Assembly: GCF_042477335.2 (NCBI RefSeq)
Contig: NC_091247.1
Location: 37,995,501-38,059,500 of the forward strand
Length of the DNA: 64,000 bases
DNA from: Ovis canadensis
Taxonomy: Eukaryota > Chordata > Mammalia > Artiodactyla > Bovidae
Direction of reading: 5' to 3'
Every line of letters begins with the position of its first letter. Position 1 is the stretch's first letter. Shown here piece after piece: positions 13,468 through 24,746 of this stretch. The notes under the pieces were generated by a model. That model was not told where the DNA came from and ran no database searches. It was given only the letters and a program-made list of their open reading frames with translations. The position numbers were made by a program, and so were the translations under genes.

Positions 13468-13668
13468 AGGGACTTCAATCATGGCTCACACAGTAAAGAA
13501 ACTTCCTGCCATGCAAGAGACACAGGTTTGATCTCTGGGTTAGGAAGATTCCCTTGGAGACGGAAATGGCAACCCACTCCAGTATTCTTGCCTGGAGAAT
13601 CCCATGGACAGAGGAGGCTAGCAGGTTACAGCCCATGGGGTCACAGGACAGGACTGATGCTACTTAGC
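13468..13668 (+). mobile_element. Bov-tA SINE
   Basis: Forward copy with diverged head (gggacttcaatcatggctc) and clear body (ctccagtattcttgcctgga). Confidence 0.9.
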
Positions 13669-14159
13669 ATGCTCAGAGGGCTGGTCTTGTGTAGTGTGAG
13701 TCAGAGGGGTTGGCAGTGGGGTAGGGACCTCGCTTGTTCACCGAATGCCCCCATTTGCTCCTGAAACCAAATGCCTTCTGGTTGAGGGAGCGACACTGAG
13801 GAGTGAAGGGCAGCTTGAAGTCGCCTCCTCTTCCTTCTCCTCCTCTACCTCCTGTGGGAAACCCCTGAGGAGGGATGGCTGGGCAGGGCACAGGTTCTGG
13901 GGAGGCTGCCGCTCCACCCTTGCCTGTCCCAGAGCCAAGCTGTCCCTGTCACACCCTCAGCGTGGCCTTTGTCTGTGTTGTCTGATGACATGATGTGGGA
14001 CAAGGCAGCCTCCTTGCTGCTTTCCCTCCAGAACAGCTTGATCTGCAGCTGCCAGGATGGGGTTGACAGCAACTTGTCTGGAAGGGCACCAACCTGGGGT
14101 CAGGCCCTTCTGGGAGTCTAAGAAACCTGAGGAGAAGGCCCAGAGAGAGTTGAGTCACA

Positions 14160-14575
14160 GGGACCTGGCACTTCCTGTGGACCCTGAGCAGGTCACTTAC
14201 AATCTCTAAACTCTTCCCATTTCTACCCCTGCCAACCTGTCCTCTGCTAAGCTGCTAGAACAATCTCTCCAAATCACCCTCTATCCTCTACACCACTTAT
14301 CATAATAACACTTGTCCCTCTTCTGATGAATCTACTTTCTAATCTTTGGTCCTTTCCCACGCCATTCCTTTGACCCAGCTCAACCTCTACCACATCCTCC
14401 AGGAACTCTTCCAACACTCCCTGAGTGAACCTGAGCTCCCCAGGTGTGTTCTTACCCCACAACACTGAGCTACTTTCTAGTATTTTCCTCCAAGCAGATT
14501 GCAACCTCCTTAAGGACAGGAGCTAAATTTTCATCTTCGTATGTTAGGATCTAGGCCAGCACCTGTATGTCTACT
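14160..14575 (+). repeat. L2/MIR-like ancient repeats
   Basis: Phrases such as tgagcaggtcacttacaatc, cacatcctccaggaactctt and ccttaaggacaggagctaaa are typical of MIR and L2 3' regions. Confidence 0.45.
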
Positions 14576-14626
14576 TTAAAAAAAAAAAAAAACTAAATAA
14601 GAAAATAAATCGAGTAGAGTGGGTAA

Positions 14627-14845
14627 GGGGCTTCCCTGGTGACTCAGACGGTAAAGAATCCCCCTGCAATGCGGGAGACCTGGGTTCAATCCCTGGGTTG
14701 AGAAGATCCCCAGGAGGAGGGCATGGCAACCCACTCCAGTATTATTGCCTGGAGAATCCCACGGACAGAGGAGCCTGGCAGGCTACAGTCCAGAGTGTAA
14801 CAGAGATGGACACGACCGAAGCAACTCAGCAGCAGCAGCAGCACA
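14627..14845 (+). mobile_element. Bov-tA SINE with (AGC)n tail
   Basis: Forward copy from ggggcttccctggtgactc to caactcagcagcagcagc, next to an A-rich run at 14578-14592. Confidence 0.93.
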
Positions 14846-14929
14846 GAAGGTAAAATAAAGTAAATAAATACCTGCCTTGTTTGTACTTGGGGTTATTGAA
14901 TAAACGTCAGCTGTTATAAGTGCATGGTC

Positions 14930-15045
14930 AGGCATCATTTTACTAATGAGGAAACTGAGGCCCAGAGTTTAGGTGACTCAGTACATCTCACAGCGAGTAC
15001 GTGACGGAGGCGGGACACTGGCCCAGGTTTCTTTGCTCTCTGACA
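14930..15045 (-). repeat. MIR SINE
   Basis: Reverse MIR with taatgaggaaactgaggccc and its usual continuation. Confidence 0.6.
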
Positions 15046-16179
15046 CGTAGCCTCTTCAGGATGATGTCCACAAGAGTCTGCGGGAAGGCGATGGTGAGAA
15101 AGTTGAAACACTGGTCAGGCCGATGAGGACAGCAGGAAATTCTGTCAGGTGGTTGCTGAAGTCACTTGACTTTCTGTCCTTTTAGGACAAGGGGAGAAGG
15201 GTGGCTGGATCCCTGGGATGCTGCCCACAGTGTATTCTTGGGCATCATTCAGCACTCTGCGTGCGAGCTGACCCACCTGGACCAGGGGTGCGGGGGAGCC
15301 CCGAGGGACCCCTCCACCCACCACACATGCAGACACAGCACCCGCATGTCAGCAGCTGGGCTAGAGAGTTGGAAGCACGCAGTCCTCCCACCCCCAGCGC
15401 CCAGTCCCCGCTTCTGGCCCCAGGTGTCGTGGGGGGATTACCTTGCTGCAAGGATAGCGTCCAACTCCACTGCCCACAGATCACCAAGCCGAAGGGCTCT
15501 CAGACCAAAGCAAGAGCCGCAGCTCATTGACTGGATCAATTTAAAACACAGCGAACGCAAGCTGGGGAGAGACGCTCAGGATATTGTGAAAGGACCACAC
15601 CACCGAACCCTGGGTGTCCTGTCTGTCTATCATATCAGCCCTTCCTGCTGTTGGTGTGGTCACAAGCGACAGAGCGGAGGCTTTGAGTGAAAGACAGAAG
15701 GGTCTGGGCCCAGCCACACAGGTGCTCTATCAGTGAGCCTCAGGCAGGGACAGCAGGGCACAGCTGCAGATCATCAGCTTAGTCAGCTGAAAGCCGAGGT
15801 GCTTATCTGCGTTTCCAGGGGTTAGAATGGGACCAGATGGGCGTCGCCAATGGGCAGCTGATTGAAGATCGAGTGTCTCATGGGTCTCGTGTACGTTTGG
15901 CGTAGCCTGAATATTTGATGCTTCACTTGCCTCATGTATATTTAGTGTGAATCATGAATATTCAGAGCCCACTCTTCTCCATCCCTTCCTATCTGCGCTC
16001 ACACTGTGGTTCACTCTCTTTATCTCCTTCTAATTGGTCTTTCAAGCCATGTGTTTCTATACTAATTTTTAGCTATCCTCCTTATTTGTTTGGTTCCCTT
16101 ACTTTCTAGAGTAGAATCAATTATTCTCAAATAATCCAGCAAACACACATGACTCCAGGTCTATGCACTGGAATAGTAG
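15046..16179. other. Intergenic, no gene seen
   Basis: Contains an open frame of 174 codons (15166-15690, plus) without family resemblance or splice support; I treat it as chance in GC-rich DNA. Confidence 0.5.
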
Positions 16180-16350
16180 CCCCCACTTTACAATTTGCAA
16201 TTCTCTCTTACACTCACAATCTTACGTAATCTTTGCCACCATCCAGGGAGGCGGAAGTCACCATCCCAAATCAGAAGATGACTATACCGATTCTCAGAGA
16301 GGTCAAATACTTTCCTAAGGCTACCCAACCTCACCTCCAGTTTCTGGCAG
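16180..16350 (-). repeat. MIR-like fragment
   Basis: Diverged reverse MIR: cttacgtaatctttgccacc through cagagaggtcaaatactttc. Confidence 0.45.
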
Positions 16351-18338
16351 AAGGGACGTAAGTTCACATAATCTGGCTTCTGGTCAGGTGTATTGCCCTT
16401 TTACTAGCCCACTCCTGAGTCATTCTTAATCCCTAAGGACCCAACTTTCACAGCAGAACTTGAAGGATTCAGAATTCCTTTCAGTTCCTGAGCCTCCAGC
16501 CCCACACAGCCTGATCTGAAGAAACCATTGAATCTGGGAGCCTGGGTGTCAGACACACATGCACCTGGGCAGCAATGAACAGCCCTGCGCGACAGTCTCT
16601 CAGTCCCCTTTCCAGGCATCACCTACAAACCAAACTGCAAACACACGACCTTCAGAGTCCCCAGGAGGGCTCCCTGTAGCTCCCTCCTCTAGACGCCCTG
16701 CCCACACCCAGAACACCATGGTCCTTCTAGCATGAAAGTCCTGGCCAAGGCCCTCTAACAATCTCTGACTGCTCTGATTCCTGGCCAAAGACCAGGAAAA
16801 GAATGTTCTATATCCATCAACCATCCAAGCTGTACCCAGAGAACCCCAGACCATGCAAAATGGGAGTCAGCCCTGCTGTGGGGCCTGAACAAGCCCACTT
16901 CTCTGGGTGTGTGTGAAACCAAGGGTGAGAGAGCAGAGGGGCTGGCCCAGGGCTGCAGGCTGGTCTGCCCGCTCTGCCTGAGCAAGGCTGCTGCGGCCGC
17001 TGTGCGGCCTTGGCTGGGCTGCCTCTCCTGTTACTGCTCAAGAGCAATTTGGCCATTAACTGAGTGAGTGGACAGTCAAGCTCAATGACAGTCCCTCTTG
17101 GGGGTGACTTGATGTGAAGTCAATGGGAAGTCAAAACAAAGACAAAGATCATTTTGATCCTTTCATTCGGCCAAAAGGAAAATGAATCATTCTTTGTATG
17201 AAAGCTCTGAAAGCCATATTTTCCAAGCAGAACTGAAGCTTGGGTTTCAGGCATCAGAGCCCTGAGGCCTCTGGTTTGCCCTGGTTCAGAAACCACTTGC
17301 CTTCACGCCTGGGGGAATCCTGGGGTCACTGCAGAGTGGAGATGGCCCCTCCTGTGGGTCCACGGTAAACCATAGCAGAGGCCTGGCTTGGTGCTAAGCA
17401 GTTCACCATCGTAACCACACATGACATGTGATCCACACCATCCTGTGGACCACAGAAACATTGGCGACTCGCCAAAGGTAACTTATGCTAGTAAATGGAG
17501 CCAGACTCAGGCAGCCTTTTTTTTTTTTCAAGCCCAGCCTGTGCTCTTGGCAAATTTATCTCCAGCCAGAGGCAGATTTAGAAGTTACACAGTCCAGCCT
17601 CCTCCAACTGCACACATAACTTTTGTAAATAGTTGAATTGAGAAATTAGGAAATGCATCTAAGGCCCCTTGGAAAGCTTTCCAGGAGAACAAAAAACACC
17701 CAGACTCCGCACCCAGGTGAGCCTGCTCCTTCCACCTCCCCTCCCTGCCCGTGTTGGGCTGCGCGACTGCTGGCCTCATATACTTCTGCCAACAGGGGGA
17801 GCTGTTGAGGCTTAGGCTGGAGATGTCTCAACAACCAGGACCCGCCCCCTCCCACTGCCCACAGAGCGGCCACTGAGACCCTGAAAGCAAAAGTCTCTGG
17901 AACTTTCCCCAACTGGTCAATACCACTGAATTCTAAATGTGTAAGAGAAAATGATGCCAGAGTCCCCGGAATGTCAAGATGTGGAAAGTGTTTTCAGATA
18001 GAGCTTGATAACGCTTTTCACAGGCGGTCCGAATTGTCCCCATGGTCAGCATCAGCACACAACTAACCCTTAAGCAACATCTGAGGGACCTTTCAGAGGA
18101 AAGTCGTTTGTCCCTAGGCAAACTTTATGTACTAATATTTTCAGCTAGAAACTTGAATAGATGCTGGCTTTTTAAATGACAGGATTCACCTGAATTGTTT
18201 CAAAAATCATCCATTCATTCAATGAAAACCAAACTTGAGTTAGGCAATAAGGCAGGCGCTGGGGTCCAAGGGTGAGAGAACTGGGTGCATCATCAGCGAT
18301 GCATTTGAAACAAGGGCTTAGAAGCACAGCCTGCTCTT
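16351..18338. other. Intergenic, no gene seen
   Basis: No recognised gene or young repeat; short T-run at 17518-17529. Confidence 0.5.
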
Positions 18339-18353
18339 CCCCCCCCCCCCCCC
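18339..18353. repeat. C15 homopolymer
   Basis: Fifteen consecutive C. Confidence 0.95.
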
Positions 18354-18709
18354 AGAAACGAATAAGCTGTAAAATGTACTTCACTGTAAAATGAAGTACA
18401 GTGCAACAATTAGAACCTAAGCAGAAAAAGGAGGCAAGAAAAAGGGAGTGAACCCACGTGGGGCTGAAAGTGGCTTTTTGAGCTGAGTCAGGTATCAGGA
18501 CTCTAAATCAGCCAGGGTGTCCCGGGCTAGGGGCTGAAGATGTTAGTGGCAGTCCAGTTCCCAGGAAGGAGCCCGAGCATGGGAACAGGGCGCCATCTAG
18601 TGTCTATACAGCCTCAGTACATGCCACAGATGGCTGAGCGCCACCCCCCCCCACCACCACCGCCCCCACCCCTATCTGAGAAATCAGGTTGAGCTCACAT
18701 CTTTTTTTA

Positions 18710-19360
18710 AATTTTTTTTATTTTGTATTGAGATACAGACAATTAACAATGTTGTCATAGTTTCAGGTGAACAGCGAAGGGGCCCAGCCATACGTGTTGG
18801 GGAGGGGGGGGATGTGTTCAGTTGCTGTCGTGCCTGACTCTTTGTGACCCCAAGGACTGTAGCCCCTGCCAGTCTCCTCGGTCCACAGGATTTTTTCAAG
18901 GCAAAAATATTGGAGTGAGTTGCCATTTCCTCTTCCAGGGGATTTTCCTGACCCAGGGATCAAACCTGCATCTCCTGCATGGGCGGGTGAATTCTTTAAC
19001 CCTGAGCCACCTGGGAAGCCAGCCATACATATACATGTATCCATTCTTCCCCAAACTCCCCTCTCATCTAGGCTGCCACATAGCATTGAGCAGAGTTTCA
19101 TGTGCTGTACCGTAGGTCCTTGTTGGTTATCCGTTTTAAATATAGCAGTGTGTACACTTCCATTCCAAACTGCCTACCTATCCCTTCCCCCTCATCCTTC
19201 CTCTCGGCAACCCTAAGTCCGTTCCCTAAGTCTGTGAGCTTGTACTTTTCAAGTGCTGGAACAACTGCTGGTCAGCCTGGTCTCCAGAAATTGCTTGGTC
19301 TGTGGTCCAGAAAACCCCTCGCTGACAACCTGGGGTTCTGATGAGTAAACCTTCTCCTGC
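18710..19360 (-). mobile_element. L1 3' region with nested SINE
   Basis: Reverse ruminant L1 tail (acaatgttgtcatagtttca, then after the SINE ccccaaactcccctctcatc and gctgtaccgtaggtccttgt). It is split by the Bov-tA at 18813-19019. Confidence 0.7.
18813..19019 (-). mobile_element. Bov-tA SINE nested in L1
   Basis: Reverse copy ending gagccacctgggaagcc. The duplicated L1 target ccagccatac appears just before and after the SINE. Confidence 0.9.
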
Positions 19361-19511
19361 TTCCGAAGTTCAAGGGGAGCAGAAGGCATCACCTGTGTCT
19401 GTCTGACTTGAGAGGAGCTTTCATTACAAGAGGGCCCCTTTCTCAGAGGTGCCTAGAGTTGGACCCCTGGCGTTGGAGACTGGGCTGGACCTCCTGGGAC
19501 CACACTTCAAG

Positions 19512-19692
19512 GAAGGAGTAACACATCCAGGAGACACAGGTTCCATCTCTGGGTTGAGAAGTTCCCTGGAGAAGGGAATGGCAACCCACTCCAGTATTCT
19601 TGCCTGGAGAATTCCATGAACAGAGGAGCCTGGTGGGCTACAAACAGTCCATGGGATCGCAAAGAGTCAGACACTACTGAGTGACTAACAGT
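19512..19692 (+). mobile_element. Bov-tA SINE, 5' truncated
   Basis: Forward body from aacacatccaggagacacag to cagacactactgagtgac; the tRNA-derived head is missing. Confidence 0.88.
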
Positions 19693-19799
19693 CAAAATCA
19701 TAATCACAATCAACACATTCAGAGAGGAGATGCAGAGGAAGAGGAAAGTAAGAATGGGGTGTGAAACCTTGGGCATTCCAGGAGAGTGGTTGTTCTAAG

Positions 19800-19910
19800 T
19801 GACCATGTCTTAAAAATATAAGACATGTTTTTTTATGTTTTATATTTTTTTATATTTAATAAATACATTATTTATTTTAAAAAATAAATAATATTTGTAA
19901 GAAAAAATCT
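19800..19910. repeat. AT-rich low-complexity stretch
   Basis: About 110 bases of mostly A/T with partly self-complementary runs (tatttattttaaaaaataaa). Confidence 0.8.
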
Positions 19911-19929
19911 GCTCTGCCTACGAAAAAAA

Positions 19930-20060
19930 GAGGAGCTTCATTTACTGAGTGCCTATAGCATACCGGCATTATTTAGTCTTCATAATCACCCAGTAATGTA
20001 GACATTTTGGGCTCCATTTTACAAATGGTAACCTGAGGTCCAAGGTCATACAGCTAGACT
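19930..20060 (-). repeat. MIR SINE
   Basis: Reverse MIR with tccattttacaaatggtaac and aaggtcatacagctaga. Confidence 0.65.
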
Positions 20061-20477
20061 CTTCCTGCCCAACCCCTCCCCATTTTCATTGCTGTTGGAC
20101 TTTGTACCCCTTCAATCTTCAGAACCCTGGGTGGGAGGGTAACTCGCGCACTATGGCCAGCAACATGACCCCAGAGGGCTGTCTCACCAGAACTCCCTGA
20201 GAGCTGGACACACAGCTTGCTCATCCCCAAGCCAGGCAGAGCTGGCCTCCTCTCACCTACCTAGGGCCCACGGAACTCATTTTTGCCTTTTTTTCCTAAA
20301 TATAAAACCTTATATTCCATTGGGAAAACATCAGCTTGGAAATCCTAGAGGCTAAAATCATTTCTCTAATCCAGAGTAACAAGAGTAGGAAAGCAGTGCT
20401 CTGTACAGTTGGCAACTGACCACCCTGCCCTGGGCCTTAACTGGCATCTGGAAGGTTCTCTGTGGTGACTGAATTTT

Positions 20478-20642
20478 CATTAGAGGATAATTGCTTTATA
20501 ATATTATGCTGATTTCTGCCATGCATCAACATGAATCAGCCACAAGTATATATATATCTCCTCCCTCTTGGACCTCCCTCCCATCTCCCATCCCATCCCA
20601 TCCCTCTAGGCTGTCACAGAGCATTGGGTTGAGCTCCCAGTC
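20478..20642 (-). mobile_element. L1 fragment
   Basis: Reverse ruminant L1 segment: tgccatgcatcaacatgaat through cagagcattgggttgagctc. Confidence 0.7.
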
Positions 20643-21384
20643 AGCGACTGAACTTTTATACAAACCATGAGAAAAGAAAAACCAGAATAAAGAAATAAAC
20701 AGGGTAGCTACTTTAGTCCCTTTTCTTTTATCAATAAGAATCCTTTTTTTTCCCCCTGAGATATGAAAGCTTAGGACAGGCTCTCTTGGCATGCTCTGCC
20801 TACTTGGGCTGGTCTTCTGGACAACCCAACCCTTTGGACTCCTGCCCTCACCTAACACCTGAGGACTGGCTCCTTGCTCCTTCGTTGCTGGACTTCTGGA
20901 TTGCACGCTTTCCACCTGTTATGGAAAGCTTGGGCTTTTGACTTCTGGAAATCGCTGACGTCCAGCACTCAGATCTTCAGCATGACTTCATCCTGACCTT
21001 CAACAGTCTATCCTGCCCTAGAGCTTTACTTGCTCCCATGCCCTGGGTGACACCAGATGGGAAGGGGTTATGTGGGTAGGGACGTGGCTTTGCCCCTCAT
21101 TTCCAGCACTCAGCTTTGGGAGGCACAGAGGAAATCATTGGGGGTGGAGGTCAGCAGGGCCCAGGGCATCCATGAGTCAGCACAGAACACAATGATACAT
21201 AAATTCAGGGGAGTGGAGGTTATACATGAGTGACAGGAGGCCGTCTCAGATCATCACCAAGCAGCTGAAAGAGGGACTCTGTCAGAATTCATTTCAGCGT
21301 TGATTCCATCTGCACCAGCAAAACCATCACTCTGCAACCCACATGTCATGAAACCTTCCCCAAAAATCTACAAAACTGCCTTCA
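20643..21384. other. Intergenic, between L1 fragment and CAPN14 3' end
   Basis: No recognised feature. Confidence 0.5.
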
Positions 21385-22714
21385 TGGTACAAAGCAATAA
21401 CAATTTAATTAAACCAAATATTTACAATGGCAGAATCTAAAGATAGAGATATTGATAAATAAACAAACATAAAACTCTTTTAAAAAATATAAATACAGGA
21501 TCACTATTTATAAAATCAGTAATACTCAAGTAGTAGTATACATGGCACTTTATAACAAACTGTTGTATTTTTCATCACTTGGAATACATAAAGGTTTTTC
21601 TAAATAAAATGCTTTTCTACTCCCTGAGCCATTCTTTGAAAGAGCTCCCTCTTTCTTCCATACTGCCCATCTACCAGGCTGTCAAATTTCCTTTAGTTCT
21701 GCCGAAAGACACCCTTTGATCTCCCCCTTTCAGCCTCCTCCTTTAATCTGCTATGGGCCTGGAAACCAGGCAGTCCCGATGGTTAGAACAGTTTGTAAAT
21801 GAATAATAAATAGAATTTTAAGAATGGCTCTAGGTTGCTAACTTATAAATAGAATGTATGGCCTTGGAAAATGGCCAGTGCTCTGGTTTTCCATCTGGGT
21901 TCTGGGTTGGTAGGGATCCCATGAAAATGAGGTATGAACATAGTTAAAAAAAAAACAAAACAGATATACTGACCATTTACTGATTAACTCTATGATGTAG
22001 CATGGATTTGTTATTTTTCTTTGAAGTAGATCTGATAGCCCATAGGTCAGGTAAACAGACTGACACCCATCGTATGCAGAAAGCCCTTTAAGAAGCTGGA
22101 TGTGTCAAATCTACTGGTACACACCAAATCCAACTATCTGGAGATATTGTTAGCGGAAGATCACTCAGTGACCTCAGAGGCCAGGGCCAGCCCATGCCCC
22201 CAAACCTTGCCAATTCTATTATTTTCTGCACTCTTGAAAGTGCAATATGGGTCTACTCCACCCCTAGACAGTTAAAACTTAGCCCATGCTGCTACCAGTT
22301 TATAGATGCCAATTTACATATGTCTATAAACATATCATTCCCTCTTCAGATCTTGAAACCTAGACGCTTACCCCAAATATGATGACATAGCACATCTAAG
22401 GTCATTTAAGTTAGACTCCCATGGAGGCCGTATCATACAAAGATAAGCACACCAACCCACAGTCAGCTCAGGCCATGTCTCTGCTTGTGGTTGTGGTCAC
22501 TGGGGAAAAGAGCTGGTTTTGACAACCCCAAGGCAATCTTTACTCCCTCACTTCTCTTTTTGTATGCTGCCCATCCTCCCAGATGAGACGGTGATAGCTG
22601 GAGACACGGTCCTGAAGAAATGTAGGCGGGTTGAACATGGGTTGGTCCCAGCTAAAGGCCACCCTTGGTCCATATGCAGAGTCTTCAGTGAGGATCAGTG
22701 AGCTTCCAGCCTTC
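21385..22714 (-). other. CAPN14: Probable CAPN14 3' UTR
   Basis: Sequence downstream of the stop is free of young SINEs and becomes AU-rich toward the low-coordinate end. On the gene strand ATTTA pentamers occur at 21456, 21490, 21796, 21807 and 21846 (low coordinates), which suggests AU-rich-element control. The 3' limit is set by the only ATTAAA I found; there is no AATAAA on this strand in the interval. Confidence 0.4.
21404..21409 (-). terminator. Candidate poly(A) signal (ATTAAA) for CAPN14
   Basis: The plus strand tttaat reads ATTAAA on the gene strand, 1.3 kb past the stop codon. It is the second most common mammalian poly(A) signal. Cleavage would fall near 21385. A poly(A) site farther downstream is equally possible. 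Confidence 0.35.
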
Positions 22715-22741
22715 TCAGCAGTACAGAGCCATCATTAGCCA
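22715..22741 (-). CDS. CAPN14: CAPN14 exon 22, C-terminus and stop
   Basis: Encodes WLMMALYC and a TGA stop after the acceptor TATTCCAG. The match to the conserved calpain-14 end (WMMMALYS in human, from memory) and the correct phase identify it, although it lies 1.9 kb from exon 21. Confidence 0.88.
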   Translation of the reverse strand, partial: WLMMALYC

Positions 22742-24705
22742 CTGGAATAATGGGGAAGCAAGTTACAGTCCATTCAGAGCCATCTCTGACATTCAGTTAA
22801 GGATGCTTCATCTCTCAGTCACCTGGTGACTGGACTTGGGGCCTCCTCCCTCTCACTCCTGGGAAGCCATGGAGACAGGACATTAATGGATGGCTTAGCC
22901 AGAGGGACCATACCATCTGGTGGTAAGTATAAATCAACCTGAAATATAATCAACCTTGACTTCTCCTGGTGCCTGTGAATGATGATAGCCAGAGATGCTG
23001 GTTGATTCTATATTCAATTCGCAATGCAATTTTCCCCCACGAATTCAATTTGGCACACTCTTGATAGCAGTGCGCAGGTGTGCGGACCGACTGGGCAGCA
23101 GAGATCCATTAGAGCATATTCTGCATGTTTACATTTATGAGCCCATTGGTCTGACAGCTTTATGTGTGCGTAATGAATGGTCCCTCTAACTCACACAGTG
23201 GGGATCTCTGGAGAGGCCACACCCCAGACCAATTACATTAAAAGGGTGATGCTGATGCTGGTGATGATGAAGGTGATAATGGTGACATTGCCAAAGGGAT
23301 CAGAGAAAACCCCAGAGTGAAATCCCAACAAGTTGGCTGCTACTCCCTTCAAACCTCCTTGAATGACTTTGAGGATCTCCTTAAGGAACCAGAGATGGTC
23401 AGGGCTGTAGAGACTCTTACAGACCACCTCGCTCAGCCAGCTCATCTCACATATTGGGAAGTTGAGGCCCAGAGGTGTAACATGATTTGCCCACAGATGG
23501 TTACAAGGGGTGCTGTGGCTTATAACAGTCCATTCTTTTGTTGTGATAGCACATTGCTTTTTAGAAGCCTCCTCAAGCTGTGGGCTATCCCGTGTCGATT
23601 GCCACACTGACATCGTCCTGCTCTCTCAGTGCTGAGTCTGCTGCTATGGATGGACTGCTTGAGATCAGGAGGTGGTCTTGGGGACCTTTGCTTGGGGATG
23701 GGCTCAGGAGTTCTAAAACCATTGCCTCTCTAGCGCCATCCCACCTTCACATTCAAACATGTGAGTGATTGAGGGTAGACACACTGTGGGTCCCTATATC
23801 TTAGAAAGTGAAAGTCACTCAATCGTGTTCAACTCTTTGCGACCCCATGGACTATACAGTCCATGGAACTCTGCAGGCCAGAACACTGGAGTGGGGAGTA
23901 ACCTTTCCCTTCTCCAGGGGATCTTCCCAACCCAGAGATTAAACCCAGATCTCCCACCTTGCAGGCAGATTCTTTACCAGCTGAGCCACCAGGGAAGCCC
24001 ACCAGAGAACCTTCTATATCTTAGAAGGTTATTCCATAAAATGGACATCTGGGGTCAAGAGAGAAACCCCAGCTTTTATCAGTCCCTTCCTAAGCAGCTC
24101 AGACAGAGAATGTGTTTTATTTTTTTTGGCCACCCTGCATGTGGTATCTTAGTTTTCCGACCAGGGATTGAACCTGAGCCCCCTGTAGTGGAAGCACAGA
24201 GTCTTAACCACTGGCCTGCCAGGGAAGTCCCAGAGAATGTTTGAGAAAGAAAGGGCAGATGATTCAACTCCAGACTCCAATGTCTATGCAGCAAACACCG
24301 TCTAACACCACATCTGGCCCATAGAAGGTGCTCAGTAAATCCATGCAACCCGAGTCGCCGGGGAAGATAATCAGTGTCAGACACAGTGTTGTTTTCCCCT
24401 CAGCGTATCACTTCCGTCATTCAACAAATCCTTGTACCTTCCCTGGCACACAGCAGGTGCCCCATCAAAACAATGCCTGAATGAATGAATGTAGTGCTGC
24501 CTCCTGAACTCAGCAGAATGAAGGGTCCCCAGCACCTTTCTCCTTCACAAGACCCTGGACCCGCACTGGCCACCACTGCCTAAGATGATGAGACTCAATC
24601 CCGTGGAGAAGGTCTTACCTCTGGCTTCTGGAGGTATATCCCTTTGCCGTCTTGGGTCAAGTTTTGGAAGACATCTGTGAAAACGCAGCAGAAAGGAACA
24701 CAGGG

Positions 24706-24746
<41 letters not shown>

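Noticed and set aside
15166-15690. 174-codon open frame on the plus strand
   Set aside because: GC-rich region, overlapping frames on both strands, no domain or family resemblance and no splice or promoter context.
16980-17040. GC-rich patch as a possible CpG island or promoter
   Set aside because: Too short and with too few CpG to count as an island; no exon follows.
23203-23640. Paired open frames on both strands in intron 21
   Set aside because: No family resemblance; the exon 21-22 join is already complete in phase.
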